From Laetiporus sulphureus 93-53 (lineage: Eukaryota > Basidiomycota > Agaricomycetes > Polyporales > Laetiporaceae), in the NCBI RefSeq assembly GCF_001632365.1, contig NW_024468564.1, positions 69,532 through 133,531 of the forward strand: a stretch of 64,000 bases of DNA. Direction: 5' to 3'. Below, piece after piece: positions 44,528 through 58,089 of the stretch. Below the pieces are notes generated by a model. The model ran no database searches, was not told the DNA's origin, and was given only the letters and a program-made list of their open reading frames with translations. Every line of letters begins with the position of its first letter. Positions within the stretch are counted from its first letter, which is position 1. The position numbers were made by a program, and so were the translations under genes.

Positions 44528-46237
44528 ATATGTCGCTTAGCCCGAGCTGCTTAAGTTTCTTATTCATTATCATTGGTGCACATATCACGGCAGACTTCTC
44601 GAATATATGAGCGTAGATGAGCGGTATAGCCTAACTATCTTGGATATTGTTCCCAGCTGACTTGAGGACAGAGGCAGTGGCATCAAGAAAATCGGGCGGC
44701 ACGGACAAGCGCCACACTTTCAACCTCTAGTACGTACTACAAGTCAGCGGCGCCATCACATGCGATTTCAAAGAGAAAGTGCGGATGAGAGCGCAGTGAT
44801 CGCTCCCCGACTAGCGTTGACATGAACATCAAATGCAATCAGGGATGTTCATATTTCGATCCATCGACTGTAGAGCTTGTTGTACGTCATATCCGTGTTC
44901 CTGCAAGACTCATTTTCTGGAAGCTATCGGCAACTGTGGTTAATTGGAAGTGCACTCCACGACGGAGTGATCGCGGTCACAATGACAATAGCCGTTCGTC
45001 TTTTTTTGAATATCCGCGATCTGTACGTTGAGTCAGTTCCAGAACGTATATGCTCCGGTTGAAGCCTGGAATCAGAGATTCAGAGATGGTGATTCTCACC
45101 GGTAAGTATATATAACTGACATGCATGAAATGGACCAGTCTGTCTTCCAGTGACGGTCGCTATCCTAGGAATTTGATTATGCCTTGGCTATCGAGTACGT
45201 GCCCGTTTCTGAGTGCTCGGGCTAGGTTTAAGTGCTCTCAAGGGGAATACGCTCCACTCGGTCTTGTGAGTTGCCCTAATTGTGTGATCCCGCGCGCCTT
45301 ATTTATCAGTGGTTCGCCGATAGCTTGTGGATCAGGACTTCGCTGAAATGAAAGTTCAAGCAGATCTGCGAACACGTCTCTGACCAACACACTGACTTGA
45401 GCGTTTTCACTAGATCCTGAAGGGATCGGACTGTCATATCATCGTGTCCTTCATTTCTCCTCAAGATGGGTATGAGAGTGCGAATTTCGGTTTGCCAGAA
45501 GCCTCACAGCTGGATGGAAAGGCAATGCTTCTAACGAATCTTTGAAGACAAGCAGACCCGAGTCAGCTCAAAACTACGTTGCAGCGTCTGAAAAATATAA
45601 ACGTATCTTGCGTTCATCATTCGCTCGGACCCTCGCACTTACTATAACATTACACGATGTGTAAGAGATCACACGTTAACCGAACACCATTACGATACCT
45701 GTCCATCACTCAGGTAAGTTCCTGCTTTGGAAACTTTCGACGTTATTACCTGATTTTTTTCACTTCACAGGCTAAGAATCGTAAATATCTGGAATCCTCG
45801 CGCTGTGCCGCAAATAAATTCTTATAGTTTCCCCTCTTTCATTCGCAAGGAGATACGAGTCGGTGCGAGCGGCCTCTCCTTCAAAGCCGCCCACCATTCG
45901 AGCCGTCATCTAAGTCACCGTTGAATATATCTTTGGTCTCTGGCTGTGAGTAGGCCGAAATAAAATAGCAAAAAGTACTGGTTTGGGAGATCCTGCGGAG
46001 AAATGTGTCACATCGTCAATGTCACGTATAAAGTTCGAACCCCCATGAGGTTTCGGGCCCGGCGCCAAGCACTGCCTCAGGGAGTCATGAGCGCTAAGCG
46101 CTTGCCCGGGGGGGTTTTTTAAGCGTTCTCCGCAGCTTGCTGCTGCTGTCCATTCGTTTGCTCTGACTACCATCTCGCTGAACGCTACCAGAGACGTCAC
46201 ACTCTCGGATAATTTTTACAATTGAACTTCTGGAATC
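44528..46237. other. 1.7-kb intergenic region before Argonaute
   Basis: Near 44935-45010 the plus strand reads LWLIGSALHDGVIAVTMTIA, resembling one helix pair of agaricomycete orphan membrane proteins (DUF6534-like); without further exons this is at best a fragment. Otherwise no gene supported. Confidence 0.35.
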
Positions 46238-49200
46238 ATGGCTGATAGAGGAAACACTGCACAGGGCCGTGGCCGCGGCGGCGGTCGAGGCGGCGATCGT
46301 GGCAGAGGGTCAGCACGCGGAAGAGGAGGGCCTCGCGGCGGCTTTGGTACCCCTGGTGGCGGAGCGCCGCCTGCAGCACCTGGGACCAGTCCCACGGCTC
46401 CTACTGCTTCATCCGGGACTGGATACAGTGGTAGGGGCCGCGGAGGTGGGCCCTTTGGCGTCGTGGGCGGACGGGGTGGAGGAAGGGCTGGAAATCCAGG
46501 TCCATCATTTGGAGGAGGGTATGGGCGTGGTGGACGAGGCAGAGGCGGACAAGCTCAGGGAGGCCCTGACCCCGGACAGACCTTCGCCTCCACTACTCCC
46601 GCGGTAGTCGACAAGCGTTTGGACACGATTGACGAGCTTATGGACAAGTTGAACCGATTGGAGCGGCGAGATGAGATGCCTATACGACCAGGGTTCGGCA
46701 CTCTGGGAGACGCCAAAGTGGTGAACGCTAACTTTTTCGCCGTCAAAATGACGAAGCGGACAATACATGACTACAAGGTGATAATCAAGCAGAAAGGAGG
46801 AGACGAGTGGCAAGGCAAGTCTGGTAGAGGACGCGGCGCCGGAAGAGGGCGAGGCGCTGGCCGGGGGCGAGGAAGCACTCGCGCGCCTGCAGGCGGCACG
46901 GGCACTGGGGGAGACGACGACGAGTCGGATGGTCCTGGCCGTCAAATCAAGGCTCGAATATTCCAGATTCTTGAAGGACACCCGCAGTATGTGCAGTATG
47001 CACATCATATCGCTCACGACAGGAGCCAAAGGATCGTCTCCGCTGTGGAGCTCCCACAACCGCTACAGATCGAGGTGCAGTACACGGAAGAAGGAGAAAC
47101 CGTCCCTCGTTCGAACCCTCGCGTTTATACCGTCGACGTCAAGTACCAACGAGAACTCACCACCGATGAATTGAACCAGTATGTTTGGCCGCAGTTCTCT
47201 TCATGCATAATCCTCACCCTCCCATGATAGGTATATGAACGGCGATGCCGACAGAACAAGCGATGACTTTCCTCTACTCATTTCTGCCTTGGACCTCATC
47301 ATGCAACACCATGCTGCGAACGTAGGCGTTCGCTTCGGCAGAAATCGCTACTTCTTCAACTCATTAGGTCCTCAACCCCTCGGCCTTGGCCTGGAGGCGT
47401 GGAGGGGGTTCTTCGTCTCTGTTCGTCCGATGTACAAGCAGCTCATGGTCAACGTCAATGTGTGTATGAGCGCATTCTATACACCGGGAAACCTAGCAGA
47501 TACCATGACTGCGTTCCAGTCGCGGACATCCGGCGGTATGCCCGCCGCGTTTGTTGACAAGTTGAAGGTCGCAACCACATACCTTGGCTACACCAAGAAG
47601 AAAGCCATTCTCCGCATCACGGGAGAAACTCCTCGGCAGGCCAAGTTCGATTGCGAGGAAATGGGAGGTACAGTGACTGTCGAGGAGTATTTCAGACGTA
47701 GTGAGTATCTCTTACACCATCCATGCACACATGATTGTTCATGATTCCACAGAATACAATATACGTCTTACGCGTCTTGACCTTCCCGTCGTCGACATTG
47801 GGAGCAGTGGCAAGCGTGTCTTGGTCCCACCGGAGCTCTGCAATATATATTCGGGGCAGCCGTATGCTAATCAGCTTGGCAAGGACGAGACGAAGACCAT
47901 GATCAATATCGCGTGTCGATCGCCACAAGAGAATGCGGCCACTATCCGTGATCAAGGTTTCAGCAGCCTCGGTCTACTCTCTGACACACCCACGGACACT
48001 CTCACTGCGTTCGGTATGTCCGTAGAACGCGATATGACAAGCATACACAGTCGTATCCTGCCAGCGGCCAATATCGCCTACCGCTCTGGCCCGGTCACTC
48101 CGCGCGAGGGCAGTTGGAACCTGATAAAAACCAAGTTTCAAGCTGGTGGCGTCGCGTCAAAATGGGCGGTGTTGCTGGTTCAGCAGGGAAACCACGTCGA
48201 ATTCACTGGGCGCAGTGATCAGCGGCTTATCAGACTCTTGGGTGCTTTTGCAAGGATCTGCAAGGAATGTGGCGTGGCTATACCTGCTCGTCCATCGATC
48301 ATCATGGAGACTGGGGGACTACCACGGATGGATAACGAGCAAAACAGGAGTCGTGCGATGGAACAAATCGACCGGGTCTTCACTCAGAACCGTATAGACC
48401 GCGATAAGCCAAGCTTCGTACTGGTTCTATTGCCAACAGTCGACAGATTCCTGTACCCTGGGATCAAGTGCCTCGGCGATGTGAAATATGGATTCCACAC
48501 CGTTCACATGGTGCTCAATGAGAGGACCTGTCTTGACACACGGAAACAGGCGCAATACTTTGCGAACGTCGCGCTCAAGGTCAATATCAAGCTAGGCGGT
48601 GTCAATCACGTATTGCACGATAAAGATGCGCTCTGGCTGAACGCGATGGACACGATGGTGGTTGGGATCGACGTGACCCATCCTGGTCACAACAGCCCGA
48701 GGGGAACACCATCCATAGCCGCTGTCGTCGCGAGCATCGATAAGCGCTTCGTTCATTACCCAGCCAGTCTCTCGCTTCAGAAGCCGAATGAGAATAAGGA
48801 GGCTAAAGAGGCACGTCGAAATAGTATACACGGGCTACTTGGAACACTGATCTTGATTGCAGATGGTGGAGAACCTGACGGATATGATGGTCGAGCGTTT
48901 GAATATCTGGAAGGAGAAGAACAAGTCGCTTCCCGAGCGCATTCTCATATACCGGGACGGTGTCTCCGAGGTGGGCAACGGGTCTCATTGTTCGAGATGT
49001 CTCACCAATTACCATAATTGTAGGGTCAATATCAACTTGTGTTGAGATACGAGCTACCGCAGATTCGCGAAGCGTTCAAACGTGTCTCTCCTAAAGCTGC
49101 CTACCGTCCCAAACTTACTATCGCTGTCTGCGGCAAACGGCACCACGCTCGCCCCTACCCAAGGACGTGGAAGACTGAGAATCGTAACACACTGCCAGGC

Positions 49201-49644
49201 ACGGTCATCGATCAGGGAATTACCGACATCTACGGGTTTGATTTCTACTTGCAGGTGCGATTATCTCGTTGTATTGAACAGACTGGCGACTCACGCGAAT
49301 AGTAGGCTCACAAAGGCCTGAAGGGCTCGGCGCGCCCGACCCATTACTATATCGTATACGACGACTTCCACTACGACGCCGACACTTTTCAGCAGGGCAC
49401 TCACACGGCTAGCTACCTCTATGCCCGTGCTACGAAGGCCGTCAGTCTCGTGCCGCCAGCGTACTATGCCGATTTGGCGTGTGACAGGGCGAGGTTCTAC
49501 CTGAACGATCTGCTGAATGCCAGCGCGCCGCGTAGTCGCGGTAAGCCGACACAGGAAGAGCAAGAGCGCGTTTTCCAGCAGGCGAAGCAGGATTGGGGTA
49601 ATGGGATTCATCCCGATCTACGAAGATCCATGTTCTACATTTAG
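46238..49644 (+). CDS. Argonaute protein (RNA silencing effector)
   Basis: Six exons (46238-47178, 47231-47700, 47753-48810, 48863-48970, 49024-49254, 49306-49644) give exactly 1,049 codons including stop. Order: RGG-rich disordered N-terminus (1-120), N domain with a second RG-rich insert (about 188-235), PAZ (around 370-480), MID (WAVLLVQQGNHVEF; GYGFHTVHM-like region with CLDTRKQAQYFANVALKVN), and PIWI with VGIDVTHP (first Asp, about 777), Glu in KEMVENLTDM (about 823), Asp in IYRDGVSE (about 855) and His in ARPTHYYIVYDD (about 949). All four slicer positions are therefore retained. It binds small RNAs to silence matching transcripts, plausibly the transposons nearby. The intron 48811-48862 needs a GC donor. 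Complete and probably active. Confidence 0.95.
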
Positions 49645-50070
49645 AGCACCAGTGCAGCTTGACACATCAGTGTACTGTGGATACTACTATGCAATATTCA
49701 GTTCTGTACTTTTGTGATTGTATGACTGTTGGATGTAGACTGTCAGTTCCATAATTGGACTTTGTTTTCGCGGACTTTCACGCAGTGACCTCTGCAGCCT
49801 AGCACGGAGAGCGAGTGACGCGCGTTGGGTTTAAAGTCGTGTTGCGGAAAATACCGACAATGGAGAGGAAAGAGCGAGTCGAAATGTTGAAGCTGCGCCG
49901 GCGGCGCTGTTCGAACGCGCTCAGTCACGCGTTACGAGCCTGTCACCGCATGCGCGGATGGTCTTCTCCAAGTCTCAATTTCCGCCGTGTATCAGCTCTT
50001 CCCGATTTCCTTCTCGATTTTGAGCAATCTTCACCTTGAACTGCTGTAGGAGACAGAGACAACAACACTG
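49645..50070. other. Intergenic between Argonaute and karyopherin
   Basis: About 425 bp between two same-strand genes; holds the Argonaute 3' end and the karyopherin promoter. No other feature. Confidence 0.5.
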
Positions 50071-53000
50071 ATGTCGGCAGTTCTTCCGGTGCTCTCTCAA
50101 GACGACGTTGACCGCGCCGCTCAAGCAAGTCTCGCCATTGAGATTCTCCTGCAGTGCTGATACGACGCAGTCGCTTTAGCTCATCCAACAAGCATATGCA
50201 CCTCTGAACAATGTCTCTCCGGGCGACCAGCGTCTTCTTCAGCAAGAACTCTTTGATATCCAGAAGCGACCGGAGGCGTGGGGGCTTGTCATTCCTTTCT
50301 TGCAGCATGCCGATCCAAACGTGCAGTTCTTTGGAGCACACACCGCTCAAGTCAAGATTGCAAGAGACTGGTAAGTCCTATGTTTTGTGTCTAAGCTACA
50401 AGCCCTTCTTGATCGTCCCCCCATTGCAGGGAGTCTTTTCCTCCTGACCGTGTTCTAGGGTTGCGCGATACCTTGGTGGATCTTACAGGAAGGGCGATAG
50501 TTGCAGGGAGAAGCAAGGTGATTCTGCGAAAGCTGTTTGTCGCGGTATGTGCTCCTGTAACTTCGCCCGTGGAAGTGACTCATGATCGCGGTTCAAGATC
50601 ACTTCTCTTGCCCTCAAGATCTGTCCGGGAAGCAATTCGCAATGGCCTGATTGGCTTATCTCTTCCGTCAACACTATGCTGGCTCTCGGAGCCTCAAATG
50701 AACATCTCCTTGATTTCCTGGCGATTGCTGCTGAGGAAGTAGAAAGCGCAGACCTTCTCACACCGAATAAGTCAGTGCTACAGACTGGTCGGCACATCGC
50801 CTGAGTCTCACGACAGTAGATCGCAGATGCAGCGCACTCTCCTGGATACCGTCCCTATGGTAGTGCAGGCCATCATAGCTTGCATCACGCTACCAGAAGC
50901 TCGCAACTCTCCCAAGCAGCTCGCTTCTGCGTTGAAATGCATCCAGGCCTGGCTGTCCATTCTTCCTGGGAGGTAGGCCATCCTCGATGGAATTAGACTA
51001 GTTCTGACGTTGTCCTAGTGACCTCACGCCGCTCATACCTCTTCTAATAGCGCTGCTTAGCCCGATATCAACACAAACGTCTCCGTTGGAGTTTGATGAT
51101 GATATATTTGGTGTTGCATCAGAGACCCTGCAAGAGATCATGGCGAGATCTTCGCTTTCAGATGGTTCCGGCTCACATACTCTCACCGAGCCACTGCTGC
51201 TGTGGTTCAACCACTATGGTGGCCAAATTGTCCAGGATACATTGAGTGGTATGCGTGACATCCTATAATTATGTGGTACAGTAACTTATCATTTTTCGAT
51301 AGCTGGCTTCGTGGATACTGTATCACACTCCTTCTGTCAGCTATTGGTGGCTGTCGGCGATCATTCCACGCTTTATCTCGCCGCGAACATCGCTTCTCCT
51401 AACCTTCCCGCCCCTCTTCCCCCTCCACCTTCTCCTATATCCTTCCCCGCGCCCGCCACACCAACCAAGTCTCATCTGGTCCAGAACTTCCTTCGACTGA
51501 TCATGGCCTACACCGGGCTTCCTGGCTACTATGCCGCAGACGAGGAGGAGAGTGAGCTGACGCTCGGCTTCTGGTATCTGTTCCAAGAGGCGCTCTGGAA
51601 CGCGGAGTATGAGCAAGAGTTTGAGGGCAGCGACATCAATGCAGACGTGGTTGACAGTGGGAAGGATAAGGACGAGCAGGCCGAATTGCGCGTGGCGAAA
51701 GCGGTCTATAGGGAACTTGTGGAAGTTCTCCGGCGCAAGGTGACATGGCCTGAGATACCTCAATTGCGTTCATGGCCGAGAGGCGAGTGGAGTTGTCCAT
51801 ATATGAATGGATCGTGTGAACTGACCGCTTAGCACAGATCAAAGAGATAAATTTCAGGCGTGAGTGGTCAAACATCGTAGCTTTGTAAATAGTCTAACAG
51901 CGCGCAGATACCGCCGTGATGTGGGCGACACTTTGATTAATGCGTAGGTCGTGGCTTGTGACTCAGTACATCCATCTGACACGACACCTCTCATAGCTAC
52001 TACATTTTGCGCAGCGATCTCTTGGCTTACTACGTGAACGACATCTCAGAGCGTCTATCATCTAAGCAGGCGCAGCAAGGGTGGGAGGTATGCAACATGC
52101 TCGCCTTCAAAACGGCTCCTAACTCTCGGTTCCCATAGGAGATTGAGGCGACTCTGCACTGTGTTATGACTGTTCAGGAAGCTGTCCCACTAGAAGATAA
52201 CCCTCATTTACGTCGTCTGTTCGGACCGGACATACTGGGACGGCTGCCTGTGACAGGACGCGATCGCGTTCGACGTACTACGTTATTGCTGATCGGTCAG
52301 ACGTTTGCTGTCTCTATATAGCGACGGAGCTGAGCCTCTATGCAGGTTCATATTCATCATGGTTCACCACGCAGCCCGACCGATCGTCCTCTTCCCTGCT
52401 GATGAACGCGATATCCTACGTCGTTGCCGCCCTTTCCGAACCGTCGCTGTGTCTACCAGCTGCCAACGCTCTTCGTGATCTGTGCGATGCCAATCGTACA
52501 TATTTGGCGCCTCATATTGCGGCTTTCGGTGAACTGCATGCGAGAATCGCTGGTATTCCGGTGTGTCTCATAGTCTTGTATTCGATGAGCAGGTCTCACG
52601 CAAGAGATAGGACTCGGAGAAGAGCAAGGTCTTGCAATCCATCGCCAGCGTTATTCAGGCTTTGCCTCCTGAGGAGGCGATTCCCCCGGTAGAGGTGACT
52701 ATATGCTGACTTCACGGTCTTATCTCGTCTTGTTAATTGATTCTTTTAGGCAATTGTTAACCCAATAGTTTCCAAACTTTTTGCGACTCTTGAATCATCG
52801 CCTCAGGTGGGTCTCTTAATTGAGATCAAGATGGACTCCGATGGCTCAATTGGTTGTAAAGTTACCCGATGAAGCGCGCCTCTTGATAATGCAACAGCTC
52901 CAGACAATCTCGGGAGTTGCACAAGGGCTCACTCGTACTCCAGACTCGTTACTAATCCTCGATGAATCTCCTGATACTCAGGAAGAGGCGAAGCGGATGA

Positions 53001-54278
53001 GATTGGCCAGAGACGACCCTCGGATGGTCAAGATGCGAGAAACTATCCTCGATGCGATACGGAGAACCATGCAGTTGTGGTCCACCGATGCTGCAATAAG
53101 TGATGTAAGAACTATGTTCTGCACACCAATTAGTTGCCTCCTTTGCTGACAGCTGCTCGTAGGCGCTTAGCAGCCTGTTCAAAGCCATCACTGCGCTTCC
53201 GTCCGACATCACCATTCTGTCTCTCCCTCCCATGCCCCTACTCGAATTAGTTTGCATGGCAGCTCAACGGCAACTGACAGCTGTGTGGTTGTCTTTGGCC
53301 ACCATGCTAATTGCTTTACTCGATCCGCAATCCCTTATACCGACAACGTTCAAATCGGTTCCCGATGGCGAAGCATCGCAGGCTGTCGTGAACGTTCTGA
53401 ATGTGCTATTGCACACAACCTTCAGTATGCTCGGTCAGCCTGGTGCCATGGAAGAGGCGTGTATTTCTTGGCACTGTCTTTCTTCATTTCAGACTTATCT
53501 AATCATCTGTGCAGAACCCAGACATCGTCCAAGGCTTTTTTTACTGTATGAATACGGTGAGTGCATGTGCTGCACCTTGTCATGTAGTGGCTCATCGCGG
53601 TCGATCAGGTTGCTCAACACTTCGTCGCAACTTTCTATCAATTGCCTCCGGAGCTTTTCAATGCTCTCATGCAATGCGCTATTACTTCACTGGCTCTTCA
53701 GGAGCGTTACTCGCTTGTGGCAGCGTGCACGTTCCTGGCAAGTACCATCCGTTACCAGACGTGACGGATAGCTGACGCAGGATCGTTGACAGGTCACCTT
53801 GACCAACCGCACGTGCAGTCTTGATGAGCTGAGTGAGGCAAAGCAAATGATCGCTCAGACACATGGTCGTTCTATAATGAAAGCATTGTTGAATGACTTC
53901 GCAGGGGCGGCACCCCGATCGGCCACTCAAAATCTGATCGAGTTGTTGTCGGCATTGGTGATGCGATTCCCTGCGGAGAGCAAGGTTTGGATGACGGAGA
54001 TTCTGCACCACGTAAGTGGGTGTCACTTCAGTTGATGATGACCGACTAATCGCTTCTTAGGATGAGTTCGCCGACTCCAAAGCAAATAGCCAAGCCAAGG
54101 ACAAGTTCATCAAGGCCGTCCTCGGGTGGGTAACTTCAACGTTTTGGTGCATACCTTCCCTGACACTATTTCCAGCTCTCGTAATATGAAACGCATACGA
54201 GAAGCCGCTCAGCAATTCTCGCTCATTGCTAGAGGTCTGGCGGATTCCAGCTTTGGGTATGCGTCTGTCACGATGTAG
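50071..54278 (+). CDS. Importin-beta family karyopherin (importin-13/transportin-3-like)
   Basis: About twenty short exons, from MSAVLPVLSQDDVDRAAQ (50071) to GYASVTM-stop (54278), encode roughly 1,000 residues of HEAT-repeat helices. The N-terminal importin-beta block is clear: IQKRPEAWGLVIPFLQHAD then NVQFFGAHTAQVKIARDW. Later blocks include CIQAWLSILPGS, FLRLIMAYTGLPGYYAADEE, NALRDLCDANRTYLAPHI, PDIVQGFFYCMNT and NMKRIREAAQQFSLIARGL. Such proteins ferry cargo through nuclear pores under Ran control; the family assignment rests on the QFFGAHTAQVKIARDW block and the loop layout. Three introns need GC donors (50125, 51783, 53457), and exon 51838-51859 is only 22 nt. With those joins the frame is open. 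Not all exon edges were checked. Confidence 0.85.
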
Positions 54279-54366
54279 GGCACCTTTTCCAAGTCATTCA
54301 CAAGTGGCCGGATTTTCATATGAACCATTCGAGCGGGAAGATACATTAATAGTACTATAATTTATT

Positions 54367-56433
54367 CTAAATGCACTCTGAGTCTCTCACTGTAGTACGC
54401 TTCCGCCCTATGCCCATCTCCATGACCCTCCGTCTCCTTTCTCGGAGCATCCTCTTAGCAAACTGTTCAGCATCCGTCAAGTGTTCGGAGCGCACGCTGG
54501 ATTGTCTAGACATATCCGAGCCTACCGAGAAGAACGACGACGAAGCACGCTTGATCACGACAGGACGCGCAGCTGCACGGGTCTTCTTCCGGCGCCTCAT
54601 CCTGGTGCTCTTCCTGTTAGACTGTTCAGCGCGAGCAGAGGAAGAAATTGTGGGTGAAAGCGACATTGAAGGGATGCTGGGCAATCGAGGTGGGTCGGGT
54701 CTGATCCTGCCTGACGGCCTTGCAAGCAGTGACGAGGAATACATGCTGTCTGCTCGAGCGAGACCCCCAAGCTGTTGCCCTGATGCTGTGACGCTATTGT
54801 CACTGCGATCGGTGTCCTTGACAAGAGCGGCTGGAGGTCTCTGCACTTGTTCCATTGCAGGCATAACGGGTATCGTATCAGCCTGCTCGCGCATAGTAGA
54901 AAGATGAACGTGGGCCAATCGTGGTATGCTGTCCACCCCATCGGTAGTCCATTCTTTCCCATCGGAAATGTTCGAATGGACCGTGCTCGTTCGGGACAGA
55001 ACGTTTACATCAGCAGTCGCGCCGCGACTCTCCCTGCCACCGCGTAGCTTCCTGAGATACGAGTAAGTCAGGCGGTCCTCGTCGAGCTGCTCTCCAGCAC
55101 CTCCAGCGCTGACTACCGCATGGAATGCATTGATAATATTGAACCTAAAAGATGCGGCCCAACCGCCCGAACCTTGGTCTATGGCGTACGCATCCCCAGG
55201 ATATGGCAGCGTCTCGATGTCTTTCTCACTGATGCCGTCAGCCCGCATGATCTGTGACGCACTGCTATGCTGTCTCCCGGGTTGTAGAGGAGCCCATGGG
55301 ACAGCAAGCCCATTACCATCCAACCCAAGGAACCGAGGGCGGTCCCTAACCATCGGATCGTACGGCGCGCCACTCTCCGCCGTGACGGTGCGCGAGATGG
55401 GTGCCATGCCGAGCGCAGTGCTGGCACGACTGGCCTCGTCGCTCGAGCCCGAGGACAGGTCTCCCGGCGCGAAGTTGGCCACCTGCAGCGTGCCCATATT
55501 CGGCGCGAGGTCGGGGACGCTGCAGTTTGCGCCGTTCAGCCGGACGGTCGGGTATGTGTTCGATGAGTCCGATGGCTGCGAGGTGAGAGCGTGAAAAGGG
55601 GATGCGTGGTCATCGCCGAGCGGTATGTCGTGGAAAAAGTCTATCCCATAGCGCGTCCCGCTAGCACCGTACTCAGATCTGAGTGCGTCGTTGGCCCCAA
55701 TCTCGAGCTGGTCCTGAGTGACTACGTCTCTTTGCGAGGTGTCCTTCTCCCATGGCCAGCTAGTCGCGTCTGCCACCGTGCGTCGCTTTGTCCGGTTGCG
55801 AGAGCGCAACCACCACGACACCATAGCTACTAAGAAGGCTATTACCGTTATCCCTGCGAATGCAACTCCTGCGTAAAAGCTCGCTGTGTGACTGGAGGAC
55901 CCGGAAGTGGATGCGTTCGACACATAAGCAGAAGAACTGGAGTTGGCGGAAGAAACGCTATGAGATGGCGATGAAGAGGAGTGCGAGAACATAGATGACG
56001 ATGATGATGATAACGTATGACTGGTGCTCGGAAGCGGTGAAGTCGCTGAACTCGAAACGTCCGTGTCTGAGGACGTGGCCAGAGTCGCACTGGATTGCGC
56101 AGCAGTCGATGCAGTGGAGGAAGAAGCCAAGCTGGTCCATGCAGAAGCGGAAGACATAATCTGATCTGTACTTGATGTGATTGAAGTCTAGTAGGAAATG
56201 TGTCAGAATGTCACCGTTCGTATATGAATAAATGTTGCTACCTTTTGTGGCATCATTGCGAACGAGCTAGTCTGAGCACCCAGATCACTGGCCGGACCAT
56301 CGCGATCCAAGGGCTGCTGAGAATCAGGCTGGTCGGCTTCCGGGCCAGCATTGACGTTCGACGGTGCAACAATGGATGGCTGGCCATCAGGGCCGAAGAC
56401 AAGGCTACCGGGTAGCAGTAAATTGCGTTCCAT
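54367..56433 (-). CDS. Single-pass membrane protein with Ser-rich ectodomain
   Basis: Two exons (56433-56242, 56187-54367; GTAGCA...CTAG intron) give 670 aa from MERNLLLPGSLVFGPDG. A Ser/Thr-rich stretch of about 90 residues precedes one transmembrane helix (AGVAFAGITVIAFLVAMVSWW, about 168-190) with a basic stop-transfer (RSRNRTKRR), then a long polar cytoplasmic tail ending in an Arg-rich segment (RKSTRMRRRKKTRAAARP). The topology resembles Mid2/Wsc-type wall sensors, but no Cys-rich WSC domain or signal peptide is visible; the same frame is open upstream to 56667, so the true N-terminus may be earlier. Function unknown. Its stop lies 88 bp from that of the karyopherin. Confidence 0.75.
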
Positions 56434-58084
56434 GGCCGGATATGAGCGCCGAGCACTGCCTATTGCAGCTTTAAGTCCCACACCAGGGGAGGAACGGCAG
56501 ACTCTGAAATTGGATTGTAAAGCATGTGCAGAATGTCGGATTGGGTGCATCCTAGTCAATGAAGAAAACAACAGGTACCGCGCGCAGCGCGGATGCAGAG
56601 CAACGAAAGGGAGGTAAATCAGTGAGAGGTACCAGACCTGTATCTCCAGACACGGAAGTTCGCACAATGAGAAAGAAACGGGGCCGTCTAGCAGTTGGCT
56701 GACATAGTATGGGCGTTCGTCGTTATGATCATGACCAGTCCGCTTCGAAGTCTTACCCAGCAGTCGGATCTGCCAGAGAATCCAGAATTGCCCTTATAAG
56801 CTACAAATTTACCTTCAAAACCCCGCTTCGGACAATCCCCATGCCCGGGGTATGCGCCATCATCATGCTGGACTGCATATCAATGAAGTCGAGTCATAAG
56901 ATGCAACATGTCGGAGATGATGGGTGGTCAAGGTAGTGCAGGTTGTTCCAGCCTTAGAATGATGTAGCACTGGATTTATGATGCTCCAAATTGTGCATCT
57001 GAAAAGCCGGTAGCACGGCGGATATAGAGCGTTACAATTAAATCGATTGATCCACCGTGTTGTGGCAAGCGCCTGATTATTTGCGATTGTTGTCCTAAGG
57101 CTTTAGATCCTAACAGATACAAACACTTTCTGGCATCTAGCCGAGCGCTCAAGAACTTGAATATTCCATGTTCAATGCTCGTATCGGCGTCGAAAATATC
57201 GTGAACATTTGAGGCTTATTCAGTTCACCCTTCTACAAGTTTTCAGTTGCGAGCCCTTTGAATGTTTTAAGCATCAACATTGCGGGACAATTTTGATAGC
57301 ATTCATAAAGATATAACAATGAGATCCCAACGTTGCAGCTAGCAGCATTCCAGCAATATTCCATGAACATCCTCAATGTTTCTTGTGATAAGATTCTAAA
57401 TGATATCCATGAGGGACTGTGATGTCTTCAAGATGTTCCCACTGGGTTCATTGTGATCACATAAATCCCATTACCATATATGGTAATGAGCTAACCATAT
57501 TAGGGCATACTCGATGCATTCAAGATGATTCCAGCCAGCACATGATGGAAAGCATCTGGCACTCATTGTAACTTCACATTGATCACATTTGTGATGTACA
57601 CTTAAATTTCATTCAAAATGATGCCAACATATTGTATGAATGCTGGCTGGTGCAAATTGTTGTCACACCATGGTCTCTTTCTAAAAACAATATCACAATT
57701 ATTCCACAATAATGGCACTCGAAACAATTCAAATTATTTCATGATGTTTTTGTCAGTAACATTATAGTTACATTGTGACTGTTATCATGATGTGTCTAAA
57801 ATGTTCCTGGTAGAATCATGGGCTCATGGCCCCAGTGACAGAAGTCACAAAGTCAAAGAAAAAAGCTTAAACAAGGAGGTTCTGACTTGTGTCCGTGTTC
57901 ACGGTTCAACAGAAGATATTTCATCATTTGCGACTGCTTTTTTGGGATAAATTCATTGCAAATGCTGTTTAGTATTCCAGATCTGGATATAAAGAGGAAT
58001 TTAAGGATACTATGCTGAACTTAGCAAGGAAGTTATGGGACAAAAAATGGTGTTGTATCTCTCGTGTCATTCAAGATGATGTTG
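56434..58084. other. AT-rich intergenic region
   Basis: The first 230 bp may include upstream exons of the membrane-protein gene. From about 57000 on the DNA is AT-rich, rich in CAT/ATG-type words and poor in CG; it may be old repeat DNA. No gene supported. Confidence 0.4.
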
Positions 58085-58089
58085 GAGAT

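Noticed and set aside
46505..47059. 184-codon minus-strand frame inside Argonaute exon 1
   Set aside because: Shadow created by GC-rich RGG-coding sequence.
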